From assembly GCF_001883705.2 (NCBI RefSeq), contig NZ_MDEQ02000004.1, positions 310,001 to 374,000 of the forward strand: a DNA stretch of 64,000 nt, read 5' to 3'. This document shows, piece by piece, positions 53,775 through 61,442 of this stretch. The notes beneath the pieces are model-generated. The model saw nothing but the letters and a program-made list of their open reading frames with translations. It did no database searches and was not told the DNA's origin. Made by a program: the position numbers and the translations under genes. The stretch comes from Burkholderia catarinensis (lineage in GTDB: Bacteria; Pseudomonadota; Gammaproteobacteria; Burkholderiales; Burkholderiaceae). Positions within the stretch are counted from its first letter, which is position 1. Each line of letters opens with the position of its first letter.

Positions 53775-54455
53775 GTGAGCGACTTCGAGCTTGGCGAGAT
53801 GGATCGCCGCATGGCGTGTCTGACGCAGTCCGCGGTCGTCGAGGCGATCACGTACGACCCGCCGCGCGTGAAGGTGCGTGTCGGTGATTGGGTGAGCGAC
53901 TGGATCAAATGGCAGGCGGGTGCGGCCGGCAAGGTCCGGCAGTGGCGTCCGCCGTCCGTCGACGAAGAGGTCGCGCTGTGGGCACCGTCCGGAGATCTAG
54001 CGGGGGCGTTCGTCGCACCGGGGTACTACACGGCGCAGCACGGCGGGTCCGGTCGGTCGAGTCCAGACGAGACCGCGACCGACTTCCCGGACGGCGCATT
54101 CGAGCAGTACAACCATGCGAGCCATGAATATGTGCTGTCGGTGCCGGCCGGTGGTCGGATCGTGTTTCGCATCGGCGGGACGGAGTTCGAGCTGAAGGCG
54201 GACGGTGCGACGCTGCGCAGCGCGAAGCTGCTGGCGGACATTCCGGACTCGACGTTCACAGGCAACACGACGACCGAGCAAATGCTCACGTTCAACGGCG
54301 GTATGCAGGGCAAGGCGGGCGAGGGCGGCGTTATCGCGATGAAGATCGCGGGCAGTGCCGAATATACCGAAGACGTTGTTGCCGGCGGTAAGTCGCTCAC
54401 GAAGCACAGTCACCGTGAGCAAGGTGACGGCGAGCTTGTTGGCCCGCCAGTGTGA
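53775..54455 (+). CDS. Baseplate spike/assembly protein, P2 gpV-like
   Basis: 226 residues, GTG start. The N-terminus SDFELGEMDRRMACLTQSAVV followed by VKVRVGDWVSDWIKWQAGAAG is the OB-like beginning of gpV; the end has a repeated beta-helical part. It is the membrane-piercing spike of contractile tails. First gene of the P2-like tail module. Confidence 0.9.
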   Translation: MSDFELGEMDRRMACLTQSAVVEAITYDPPRVKVRVGDWVSDWIKWQAGAAGKVRQWRPPSVDEEVALWAPSGDLAGAFVAPGYYTAQHGGSGRSSPDETATDFPDGAFEQYNHASHEYVLSVPAGGRIVFRIGGTEFELKADGATLRSAKLLADIPDSTFTGNTTTEQMLTFNGGMQGKAGEGGVIAMKIAGSAEYTEDVVAGGKSLTKHSHREQGDGELVGPPV

Positions 54456-54461
54456 GCGCAG

Positions 54462-54498
54462 CAAAGTAACTTTGGACCCCGCCCCGTGCGGGGTTTTT
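54462..54498 (+). terminator. Palindrome plus intrinsic terminator after gpV
   Basis: CAAAGTAACTTTG at 54,462-54,474, then stem ACCCCGC (54,476-54,482) / GCGGGGT (54,488-54,494) and T5. Same module type as at 59,208 and 60,996. It lies 18 bases before the next start. Confidence 0.75.
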
Positions 54499-54515
54499 CG
54501 TTTGTGGGGGTGGTT

Positions 54516-54716
54516 ATGGCGAAAGACGCGCAGCAAGGCGGGGCGGTAGCGCCCGTGACGTACATCGATACCGAGTTTCGCAGTCGCGTGATCGTGTTTC
54601 CGGATGGCTCTTACGTCGCGGTGTTGGCGGGCAAGGCGACTGTGACGGACCCGGCGCACATCCGGTACATGGACGACCGCGCAGACTTCAGGCGCGTTGA
54701 CGCGAAGGTGATCTGA
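54516..54716 (+). CDS. Small hypothetical tail-region protein (66 residues)
   Basis: Begins MAKDAQQGGAVAPVTYIDTEF and continues RVIVFPDGSYVAVLAGKATVTDP, likely a small beta-sheet. Lies between gpV and gpW-type baseplate genes, so a baseplate or assembly role is possible. GGGGG precedes the ATG. Its stop TGA shares one base with the next ATG. Confidence 0.7.
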   Translation: MAKDAQQGGAVAPVTYIDTEFRSRVIVFPDGSYVAVLAGKATVTDPAHIRYMDDRADFRRVDAKVI

Positions 54717-55051
54717 TGGTTGCGCTGGTCGGTATGTGTCGCCGTACGGGCCGACTGATCGGCGGTCTCGATCATCTCGTGCAGAGCATCGCGGACATTC
54801 TCAGCACGCGCAAGGGAACTCGCCGCGAGCGTCCCGATTACGGCTCGGATCTCCCGGCGATGGTCGATCTGCCCGTGACACGCGGTTGGATCTCTGCTGC
54901 ACAGGCCGAAGCCGCACGCGCAATCGGACGGTGGGAGCCGCGCATTGCGCTGGATCGCGTCAACGCGCTGTCGGTTGTGGACGGCAAAGTAACTTTTCGA
55001 ATCGCCGGGCAGTACGAAGGCGACGATGTTGTATTCGAGGTGACGATATGA
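54716..55051 (+). CDS. Baseplate wedge protein, P2 gpW-like (GPW/gp25)
   Basis: 111 residues: RTGRLIGGLDHLVQSIADILSTRKGTRRERPDYGSDL is the gp25/gpW signature, with the EPR motif (here WEPRI) that follows. It is the central wedge component of the baseplate. Overlaps the gpJ start by four bases. Confidence 0.93.
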   Translation: MVALVGMCRRTGRLIGGLDHLVQSIADILSTRKGTRRERPDYGSDLPAMVDLPVTRGWISAAQAEAARAIGRWEPRIALDRVNALSVVDGKVTFRIAGQYEGDDVVFEVTI

Positions 55052-55944
55052 CAGTGATTGATCTGTCGGCGCTTGATCCGCCGGATCTCGTCGAAACGCT
55101 CGACTTCGAGGAGCTGTACCAGCGCAAGTTGGAGCACTTCAAGCGCATCTATCCGGATTGGACGGCTGCGCTCGAATCCGATCCGGTCGTCAAGGTGCTG
55201 GAGCTGGCCGCGTACGAGGACGTTCGGTTTCGAGCGCGCGTCAATGACGCAGGTCGTGCCGTGCTGCTGGCGTATTCGACGGGCGGGGATCTTGAACACC
55301 TGGCGGTGCTCTGGAATTTGCAGCGGGAGATCGTGGACCCCGGTGATCCGGAGGCGCATCCGCCGGTTCCCGCGACAGTCGAGCGCGATGATCGCTTGCG
55401 GTTGCGCACGCAGATGGGTATCGAGCGCGCGTCGACGGCCGGGCCGTTCGGCTCGTATCGGTCGTTCGCAATGGATGCGTCAGGGGACGTCGCCGACGTG
55501 CGCGTCGACCGTCCTGAGCCGGGCGTCGTGCGCGTGGTGGTGAAGTCGTATTCGAACGACGGGATCGCGAGTGCTGCATTGCTCGACACGGTGCGCCGTG
55601 CGCTTTCGCCGGAAGATCGCCGGCCGCTCAACGACACGCTGCTGGTCGTGGCCGCTCGACCGGTCAATTATTCGATCGTCGCGGACGTATACGTCGGTCG
55701 CGGGCCAGATCCGGGCGTTGTGCTCGCCGCGCGTCGGAAGGATCTCGACATCGCCATTGCTGCCGGCGAAGGCCTGCGTGTAGGCATGCCGCGATCGGCA
55801 GTTACCGGGGCGCTGCATCCGAAGGAATCGGGCGTTGTGCGTGTCGATCTGAAGCTGCCGGCAGCCGACGTTGTGTGCGCAATCGATCAGTTCGCGCGGT
55901 GCACGTCGATCGTGCTGAACCCGAAGGTGAACGATGACGACTGA
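55048..55944 (+). CDS. Baseplate protein, P2 gpJ-like
   Basis: 298 residues starting MTVIDLSALDPPDLVETLDFEEL, then FKRIYPDWTAALESDPVVKVLELAAYEDVRFRARVN. This is the gpJ family that forms the baseplate arm with gpI and gpW. The end overlaps the gpI start by 11 bases. The longer frame from 54,736 is an overlap artefact. Confidence 0.94.
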   Translation: MTVIDLSALDPPDLVETLDFEELYQRKLEHFKRIYPDWTAALESDPVVKVLELAAYEDVRFRARVNDAGRAVLLAYSTGGDLEHLAVLWNLQREIVDPGDPEAHPPVPATVERDDRLRLRTQMGIERASTAGPFGSYRSFAMDASGDVADVRVDRPEPGVVRVVVKSYSNDGIASAALLDTVRRALSPEDRRPLNDTLLVVAARPVNYSIVADVYVGRGPDPGVVLAARRKDLDIAIAAGEGLRVGMPRSAVTGALHPKESGVVRVDLKLPAADVVCAIDQFARCTSIVLNPKVNDDD

Positions 55945-56512
55945 AGCGCTGCTGCCAACAAACCAGACGACGCTCGAAGCGGCGCTCGCACAGGTGATGC
56001 GGCCGAGCGTCGATCCGGACGTGATCCGTACGCTCTGGGATGCGGACCGCTGCCCGGCCGCATTCCTGCCGTGGCTTGCTTGGTCGCTCGCGGTCGACGG
56101 GTGGGAGTTGGCCGAATCCGAAGACGCTCGCCGCGCGCTGATCAAGTCGTCTCTAGCGATCTATCAGAAGAAGGGCACGCCGTGGGCGATCCGCGAGATC
56201 GTGCGGCGGCTCGGCTTCGGCGAGATCGACATTCAGGAGGGGCGGCAGATCAAACGCCGGGACGGGTCGTTCAAGCGTAACGGTCGGTATCTGCATGGCG
56301 GCTCGACGGCGTGGGCCGAGTACATCGTGACGCTGCGGCGGCCGGTGACGCGAGATCAGGGCGAGAACCTGAAGCGGGCAATCGAGCGCTACGCACCGGC
56401 CCGCAGCCGGCTCGCATGGCTCGACTTTTCTGAGGTTGCGATCCGACACAACGGTGTCGCGACGCGCAATGGTCAATTTACGCGAGGGGTGATCGGTACA
56501 TGGCCAATCTGA
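55934..56512 (+). CDS. Tail protein, P2 gpI-like
   Basis: 192 residues. The family core is DADRCPAAFLPWLAWSLAVDGWELAESEDARRALIKSSLAIYQKKGTP, here read as LPWLAWSLAVDGW and YQKKGTPWAIREIV. gpI links the baseplate to the tail fibres. Its end overlaps the fibre gene start by 13 bases. Confidence 0.92.
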   Translation: MTTEALLPTNQTTLEAALAQVMRPSVDPDVIRTLWDADRCPAAFLPWLAWSLAVDGWELAESEDARRALIKSSLAIYQKKGTPWAIREIVRRLGFGEIDIQEGRQIKRRDGSFKRNGRYLHGGSTAWAEYIVTLRRPVTRDQGENLKRAIERYAPARSRLAWLDFSEVAIRHNGVATRNGQFTRGVIGTWPI

Positions 56513-58446
56513 AAGAAGAAAGTAAGTGGGAGGACGGGGTCTATCAGTTCGAGACGTCGGACCCCGTACAGGGTGGTCCCGATGGGGTCGACAACCTGCC
56601 GACAAAGCAACTTGGGAATCGCACGCGCTACCTCAAGGATCGCGCGGACGCGGCCGACAAGGTCGTCGCGGGACTCGGCAGCGATAAGCTGGATAAGTCG
56701 GGTGGTGCGGTGTCGGGGGCGTTGCTTGGGAAGCCCGGCGCGATCACGGGAAACAATCCGAAGAACGTCGGGTATGCGTTCGACGCTGATCCCGATACGG
56801 GCATGTTCTCGCCGGCAGATGGTCATCTTCAGCTCGGCGCGAACGGCGTGCCCTACGTTGTCATGCTCGGCAACAACCTGACGCTTGGCGCAGGCGGTTG
56901 GCTTTCGCTGATCTCGGGCGGTAAGGAACGTGGCCGCTTCACGCCCGAGGGGCGATTGCTTCTCGGCACGACGGCTGACAATGGTCGGGATGGTTTGCAG
57001 GTTGCCTACCGCGCTTCGTTTGCGAACGGCGTTCAAATTACCGGGATGGAAGGGCCCGATGGTGGGCATCTCCGTGCGACGGATGGCGATTATGGGGTGC
57101 TGCTGCGCCATGACGGCACATCCGCGTACTGGCTGCAGACGAAGAAGGGCGATCCGCTGGGCACCTGGAACACGTACCGTCCGTTTGCGTGGTCACTGGA
57201 CACGGGTGTCGTCACGATCGACGGGACTGGTCTCGGTACGAAGGTCGGTGGGGATCTGTCCGTGGCACCGCAGGCCGCCGAAGGGCGAATCCGGGTGGGG
57301 GCGGCGAGCGGCTACTTCTACGGCAATGCCGATTCGGCAGGTTGGTGGGGAGGCAACGCCGGGTCGTTCCAGTACTACGCGGCAGACGGATCGTTCCGCA
57401 TCAACGGCAAGCCTGCATGGCATTCAGGCAACCTGACGCCACTGGATCTGAACAGTGGCGGGACCCTCAAGGGGGCGCTTTGGCTGGCTGCAGGGGCCCG
57501 GATTTACCTGTCGGAGGGCACGCCTCAGAATCCGTCGCTGACGTTCGACAAGGACGGTGCACCTGACACGGGCATGTATCACATCACCGATGGTGAGTTC
57601 GGCGTGAGCTGCAATGGATTGGTCAACGTACGGTTCACGGCCAACAAAGGCACGATCTTCGATCGTTCAGTGCAGGTTCCGACGCCTGCGGCCGGCGACC
57701 GGTCGAGCAATGCGGCGTCGACGGCTTTCGTCGTGGACGCGATCGCATCGGCGTCGATCGGGCAGATCATTTTCGAATCACGAACTGCGCCGCGCGCAGG
57801 CTGCCTTGTCCTGAACGGTGCGGTCCTGAATCGTGCCGACTATCCAGCGTTGTGGGCGTATGCCCAAGGTAGCGGCGCACTGGTCGAGGACAAGGATTGG
57901 GCGAACGGGAACTTCGGATCATATTCGAACGGAGATGGGGCAACGACGTTCCGTATCCCCGAGTTTCGCGGTGAGGGTATTCGGTGTGCGGATGCGGGGC
58001 GCGGTGCCGATCCCGGCCGGCGAGTCGGGACGTGGCAGGACAGCCAGAACCGCTCGCACGCGCACGGTGCTTCGGCAAGTGCGGTCGGAGATCATGTGCA
58101 CGGCGCCTGGACAGACACACAGGGCTGGCACGGCCACCATGGCTCGACCGCAGGCGCGGGCGAGCACGCCCACCAACTGGATTACATCGTCCCGCAATAT
58201 GGTGGTGACACTGACCGTGGCGGTGCTTCGAGCCTTTTCTCCATCGACAACACGGCGCAGCCGAATACGAGACCTGCCGGCAATCATGCGCACGTTTTCG
58301 ATACCGACGGGTCGGGTAACCACGCCCACAACGTCGGCATCGGTGGCGGTGGTGCACACGCCCACACGATCAGCATTGCAGCCGATGGTGGCGCAGAAGC
58401 GCGCATGCGCAACGTCGCGGTTCTCGCCATGATCCGCGCTTTCTAA
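56500..58446 (+). CDS. Tail fibre protein with tail-collar domain
   Basis: 648 residues. N-terminus attaches to the baseplate (MANLKEESKWEDGVYQFETS). The middle is repetitive beta-strand (DTGMFSPADGHLQLGANG, DTGMYHITDGEFGVSCNG). From about residue 430 the collar-type domain has FRIPEFRGEGIRCADAGRG, followed by at least seven HxH motifs (SHAHG, DHVHG, WHGHHG, EHAHQ, NHAHV, NHAHN, AHAHT), typical of metal-binding fibre tips. It binds the host surface. Confidence 0.9.
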   Translation: MANLKEESKWEDGVYQFETSDPVQGGPDGVDNLPTKQLGNRTRYLKDRADAADKVVAGLGSDKLDKSGGAVSGALLGKPGAITGNNPKNVGYAFDADPDTGMFSPADGHLQLGANGVPYVVMLGNNLTLGAGGWLSLISGGKERGRFTPEGRLLLGTTADNGRDGLQVAYRASFANGVQITGMEGPDGGHLRATDGDYGVLLRHDGTSAYWLQTKKGDPLGTWNTYRPFAWSLDTGVVTIDGTGLGTKVGGDLSVAPQAAEGRIRVGAASGYFYGNADSAGWWGGNAGSFQYYAADGSFRINGKPAWHSGNLTPLDLNSGGTLKGALWLAAGARIYLSEGTPQNPSLTFDKDGAPDTGMYHITDGEFGVSCNGLVNVRFTANKGTIFDRSVQVPTPAAGDRSSNAASTAFVVDAIASASIGQIIFESRTAPRAGCLVLNGAVLNRADYPALWAYAQGSGALVEDKDWANGNFGSYSNGDGATTFRIPEFRGEGIRCADAGRGADPGRRVGTWQDSQNRSHAHGASASAVGDHVHGAWTDTQGWHGHHGSTAGAGEHAHQLDYIVPQYGGDTDRGGASSLFSIDNTAQPNTRPAGNHAHVFDTDGSGNHAHNVGIGGGGAHAHTISIAADGGAEARMRNVAVLAMIRAF

Positions 58447-58461
58447 CTGACGAGGTACAGG

Positions 58462-59214
58462 ATGCTTTGCAATCAATTCGATAGCCTGACCGGGCAATAC
58501 GTCGTGAGCTTTCTCGCGGATATCGACCCGATGAATTCCGGCCGGTATCTGATTCCCGCCTTCTGCACGCTCGAACCGCTGCCCGAGCGTGCGCCGTGCA
58601 CCTGGCCGTTCTGGCGTGACGAAAAATGGCAGATGTTGCCGGACTATCGTGGCATTCGCCTCTATCGCACCGAGTCGGGCGCTACCGCTGAGATCACTGT
58701 CGCCGGCGTGACGCCGGAAGACGTGGGGCTGACCGAAGTGCCACGCCCGTCCGATGCGCACGTGTGGCGAGACGGCACATGGACTATCGACGAGCAGATC
58801 GTCGCAGACAAGGCGCGCGAAGCTGCCATGAATGACTTCTTCGCGCGGCTGGAGAAAGCCCGGCGGCAGAACCTTGGCAAATCGGATGCCCGGATCACGG
58901 GGCGACTGTCCGATCTCGAGGCCGCGACGTTCGACGCGTGGGCCGACTACCAGATGGCCCTGTCCGGCGTCGTCGATTCTCCGGCGTTTCCGAATGACAT
59001 CGTCTGGCCGGCCGAACCCGACCCGCAGGCGATTCTCGTGAAAGTCGAGACCGAACGCGCCGAGAAAGCGGCGCGTGAGGCTGAGGAGGCAGCGCAGCGC
59101 GAGGCTGCGGCGAAGCAGGCGGAAGCGGATCGCGCTGCGGCCGAGGCCGCGACGCCGGATCGTGTCGTCGAAGCGGAGCCGCCGCCTGACTCGGACAAGC
59201 CTGTCGAAAAGTAA
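58462..59214 (+). CDS. Tail fibre assembly chaperone, Tfa-like
   Basis: 250 residues. The middle part WRDGTWTIDEQIVADKAREA and EKARRQNLGKSDARITGRLSDLE resembles tail fibre assembly proteins that fold the fibre encoded directly upstream. The last 60 residues form an Ala/Glu coiled coil (EKAAREAEEAAQREAAAKQAE), longer than in most of the family. The stop codon lies within the AAAGTAACTTTG repeat. Confidence 0.8.
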   Translation: MLCNQFDSLTGQYVVSFLADIDPMNSGRYLIPAFCTLEPLPERAPCTWPFWRDEKWQMLPDYRGIRLYRTESGATAEITVAGVTPEDVGLTEVPRPSDAHVWRDGTWTIDEQIVADKAREAAMNDFFARLEKARRQNLGKSDARITGRLSDLEAATFDAWADYQMALSGVVDSPAFPNDIVWPAEPDPQAILVKVETERAEKAAREAEEAAQREAAAKQAEADRAAAEAATPDRVVEAEPPPDSDKPVEK

Positions 59215-59273
59215 CTTTGCCGACGCAGCCCGCGTCGTTTCAATTCCAGCCGCTCCGATGAGCGGCTTTTTTT
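59208..59273 (+). terminator. Palindrome, two hairpins and terminator before the sheath gene
   Basis: AAAGTAACTTTG at 59,208-59,219, small stem CGACGC/GCGTCG (59,221-59,237), then AGCCGCTC (59,248-59,255) / GAGCGGCT (59,260-59,267) and T7. The sheath gene begins 17 bases later. Confidence 0.8.
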
Positions 59274-59289
59274 ATTTCCGGAGATCCGC

Positions 59290-60459
59290 ATGGCAGCGAC
59301 TTCCTTTTTTCACGGCATCACGACGACCATCGTCGACAGTGGCCCGCGCACGATCGCGGTGCCGTCGTCGTCGGTCGTTGGCATGACCGACACTTACACG
59401 CCCGGTCCCGAGCTTGCGCAGCCGAACGTGCCGGTGCAGTTGACGAGCTATCGCGAGGCGGTGCAGGCGTTCGGCGAAAGCAGTCCGATCGCGCGAGCGG
59501 CCCGCGCGATCTACGCGCAGAGCAGCGCGGTCGTCATCGCGGTCGGTGTGCCGGCAGCGGCCGACGCGGCGCAGCTCACGTCGGCGATCATCGGCGGCGT
59601 CTCGGCCGGCGGCGCACGCACCGGCATGCAGGCGCTGCTCGATGCGAAGTCTCGCTTCAATGCGCAGCCGCGCCTTCTGATCGCGCCCGGCCACACGTCG
59701 AAGCAACCCGTCGCAACGGCGGCGGATTCGCTCGCCGGCAAACTGCGTGCGGTTGCAGTGATCGATGGCCCGAACGCAGACGACGAGGCAGCGATCGCGT
59801 ACGCGAAGAATTTCGGCAGCAAGCGCCTCTACATGGTCGACCCCGGCGCGAAGGCATGGGACAACGCGACGAACGGCGAGATCTCGCTGCCGGCGTCGAC
59901 GTATGCCGCAGGGCTGTTCTGTCAGACCGACGCGAAGATCGGCTTCTGGGCGTCGCCGTCGAACAAGGAGATCGTCGAGATCACGGGCACGGGCCGGCCG
60001 ATCGAATACCTCGACGGTGACGAGACGTGTCGCGCGAACCTGCTGAACAACGCGAACATCACGACGATCATTCGTGACGGCGGGTTCCGCCTGTGGGGGA
60101 ACCGCACGCTGTCGGCCGATCCGAAATGGAAGTTCGTCACGCGCGTGCGCACGCTCGACATCGTGATGGACGCGGTGCAGGCCGGCCACAAGTGGGCGGT
60201 CGATCGCGGCATCACGACGACGTACGTTAGCGACGTGACCGAGGGGCTGCGGGATTTCATGCGCGACCTGAAGCGACAGGGTGCAGTGATCAACTTCGAG
60301 GTCTACCCGGACCCGGAGCTGAACACGGCGAGCCAGCTCGAAGACGGCAAGGTGTACTGGAACATTCGCTTCACGGATGTCCCGCCGGCCGAGAACCCGA
60401 TTTTCCGCTTCGAAGTCACGAACCAGTGGCTGACCGAAGTGTTGGATAACCAGATCTAA
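59290..60459 (+). CDS. Contractile tail sheath protein, P2 FI-like
   Basis: 389 residues: FFHGITTTIVDSGPRTI at the start, PVQLTSYREAVQAFG, and the C-terminal sheath domain with LDIVMDAVQAGHKWAVDRGI and FEVYPDPELNTASQLEDGKVYW. It forms the contractile sheath around the tube and identifies the phage as a myovirus. Strong ribosome site (CCGGAG). Confidence 0.96.
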   Translation: MAATSFFHGITTTIVDSGPRTIAVPSSSVVGMTDTYTPGPELAQPNVPVQLTSYREAVQAFGESSPIARAARAIYAQSSAVVIAVGVPAAADAAQLTSAIIGGVSAGGARTGMQALLDAKSRFNAQPRLLIAPGHTSKQPVATAADSLAGKLRAVAVIDGPNADDEAAIAYAKNFGSKRLYMVDPGAKAWDNATNGEISLPASTYAAGLFCQTDAKIGFWASPSNKEIVEITGTGRPIEYLDGDETCRANLLNNANITTIIRDGGFRLWGNRTLSADPKWKFVTRVRTLDIVMDAVQAGHKWAVDRGITTTYVSDVTEGLRDFMRDLKRQGAVINFEVYPDPELNTASQLEDGKVYWNIRFTDVPPAENPIFRFEVTNQWLTEVLDNQI

Positions 60460-60469
60460 GGGAGGGGCG

Positions 60470-60973
60470 ATGATTCCGGAAACTCTGTACAACTGCAACA
60501 CGTTCGTCGACGGACGTAGCTACGCGGGGCGCGCGACGAGCATGACGCCCCCGAAGCTGAAAATCAAGACTGACGACTACCGCGCGGGCGGGATGGACGC
60601 GACGGTCAAGGTCGATCAGGGTATGGAAGCGCTCGACGCGTCGTTTGCTATGGCGACGATGGAGTATGAGGTGCTGCGGTTCTTCGGGCTGGTCGATCAG
60701 GGCGCGTTCAATGGCGTATTTCGCTCGGTCTTCATGGACCGCCGTGGCAAGACGAAGAAAGTTGCTGTCTACCTGCGTGGCATGCTGTACGAAGTCGATC
60801 CGGGCGACTGGAAGCCGGGCGACAAGGTCGAAGCAAAATTTAGCGTGTCGTGCGATTACTACAAGCTGGAGATCGACGGCGCGATCGTGCATGAGATCGA
60901 CGTCTTCGCGTGCAAGCGCGTGATCAACGGCGTTGATCAGCTCGCCGAAGTCCGTAAGGGACTCGGCATGTAA
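60470..60973 (+). CDS. Tail tube protein, P2 FII-like
   Basis: 167 residues: MIPETLYNCNTFVDGRSY followed by PPKLKIKTDDYRAGGMDATVKVDQGMEAL is the FII signature. Forms the inner tube through which DNA passes. Lies 10 bases after the sheath stop, with GGGAGGGG as ribosome site. Confidence 0.95.
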   Translation: MIPETLYNCNTFVDGRSYAGRATSMTPPKLKIKTDDYRAGGMDATVKVDQGMEALDASFAMATMEYEVLRFFGLVDQGAFNGVFRSVFMDRRGKTKKVAVYLRGMLYEVDPGDWKPGDKVEAKFSVSCDYYKLEIDGAIVHEIDVFACKRVINGVDQLAEVRKGLGM

Positions 60974-60995
60974 CCGTCATTCGACGGACACGCAG

Positions 60996-61043
60996 CAAAG
61001 TTACTTTATTCAATCAATGGCGAGCCGACGGCTCGCCATTTTT
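60996..61043 (+). terminator. Palindrome plus intrinsic terminator before the tail chaperone gene
   Basis: CAAAGTTACTTTA at 60,996-61,008, then an 11-bp perfect stem AATGGCGAGCC (61,016-61,026) / GGCTCGCCATT (61,030-61,040) with a 3-base loop and T5. It lies 17 bases before the gpE-like start. Confidence 0.85.
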
Positions 61044-61059
61044 CATTTCAGGATTCGCA

Positions 61060-61362
61060 ATGGAAAAGGTCACGATCAAGCTCGACTATCCGATCAATCT
61101 CAACGGCGTCCAGTGCGACACCTTCACGATGCGCCGCCCGAAGGTGCGCGACATGCGCGGTGCGCAGAAGCTCGCGCCGAACGATACGGAGGAGCAGGAG
61201 CTGATCCTGTTCGCATCGCTCGCCGAAGTTGCGCCGAGCGATCTCGATGCGATGGATATGGCCGATTACGAGCGCGTGCAGGACGCCTACTACTCCTTTC
61301 GACCCGTACGCAAAACTGGACCGAAAAACGCTGAAGGCGCTGGCGAATCGGCTGGTGCGTGA
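61060..61362 (+). CDS. Tail assembly chaperone, P2 gpE-like
   Basis: 100 residues, MEKVTIKLDYPINLNGVQ, with MRRPKVRDMRGAQKL. It occupies the place of P2 gpE between tube and tape measure. It acts with the longer frameshift product as a chaperone for the tape measure during tail assembly and is not part of the virion. Most of the molecules are made from this frame. Confidence 0.9.
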   Translation: MEKVTIKLDYPINLNGVQCDTFTMRRPKVRDMRGAQKLAPNDTEEQELILFASLAEVAPSDLDAMDMADYERVQDAYYSFRPVRKTGPKNAEGAGESAGA

Positions 61363-61432
61363 ATACGGCATGTCGCCGACGTCGATCGACGAGATGACGG
61401 TCGACGACATGCTCTGGTGGTTGACGGATTGA
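61060..61432 (+). CDS. Frameshifted tail chaperone E-E' fusion
   Basis: A second frame (codons in the +1 register) continues past the E stop to TGA at 61,430-61,432, encoding FDPYAKLDRKTLKALANRLV and a Trp-rich end DDMLWWLTD, typical of E'. The probable shift site is TCC TTT CGA C at 61,294-61,303, where the Phe-tRNA can move from TTT to TTC by one base. The fusion would be about 123 residues. Mechanism is inferred from sequence. Confidence 0.65.
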
Positions 61433-61442
61433 GGGAGCCGAG

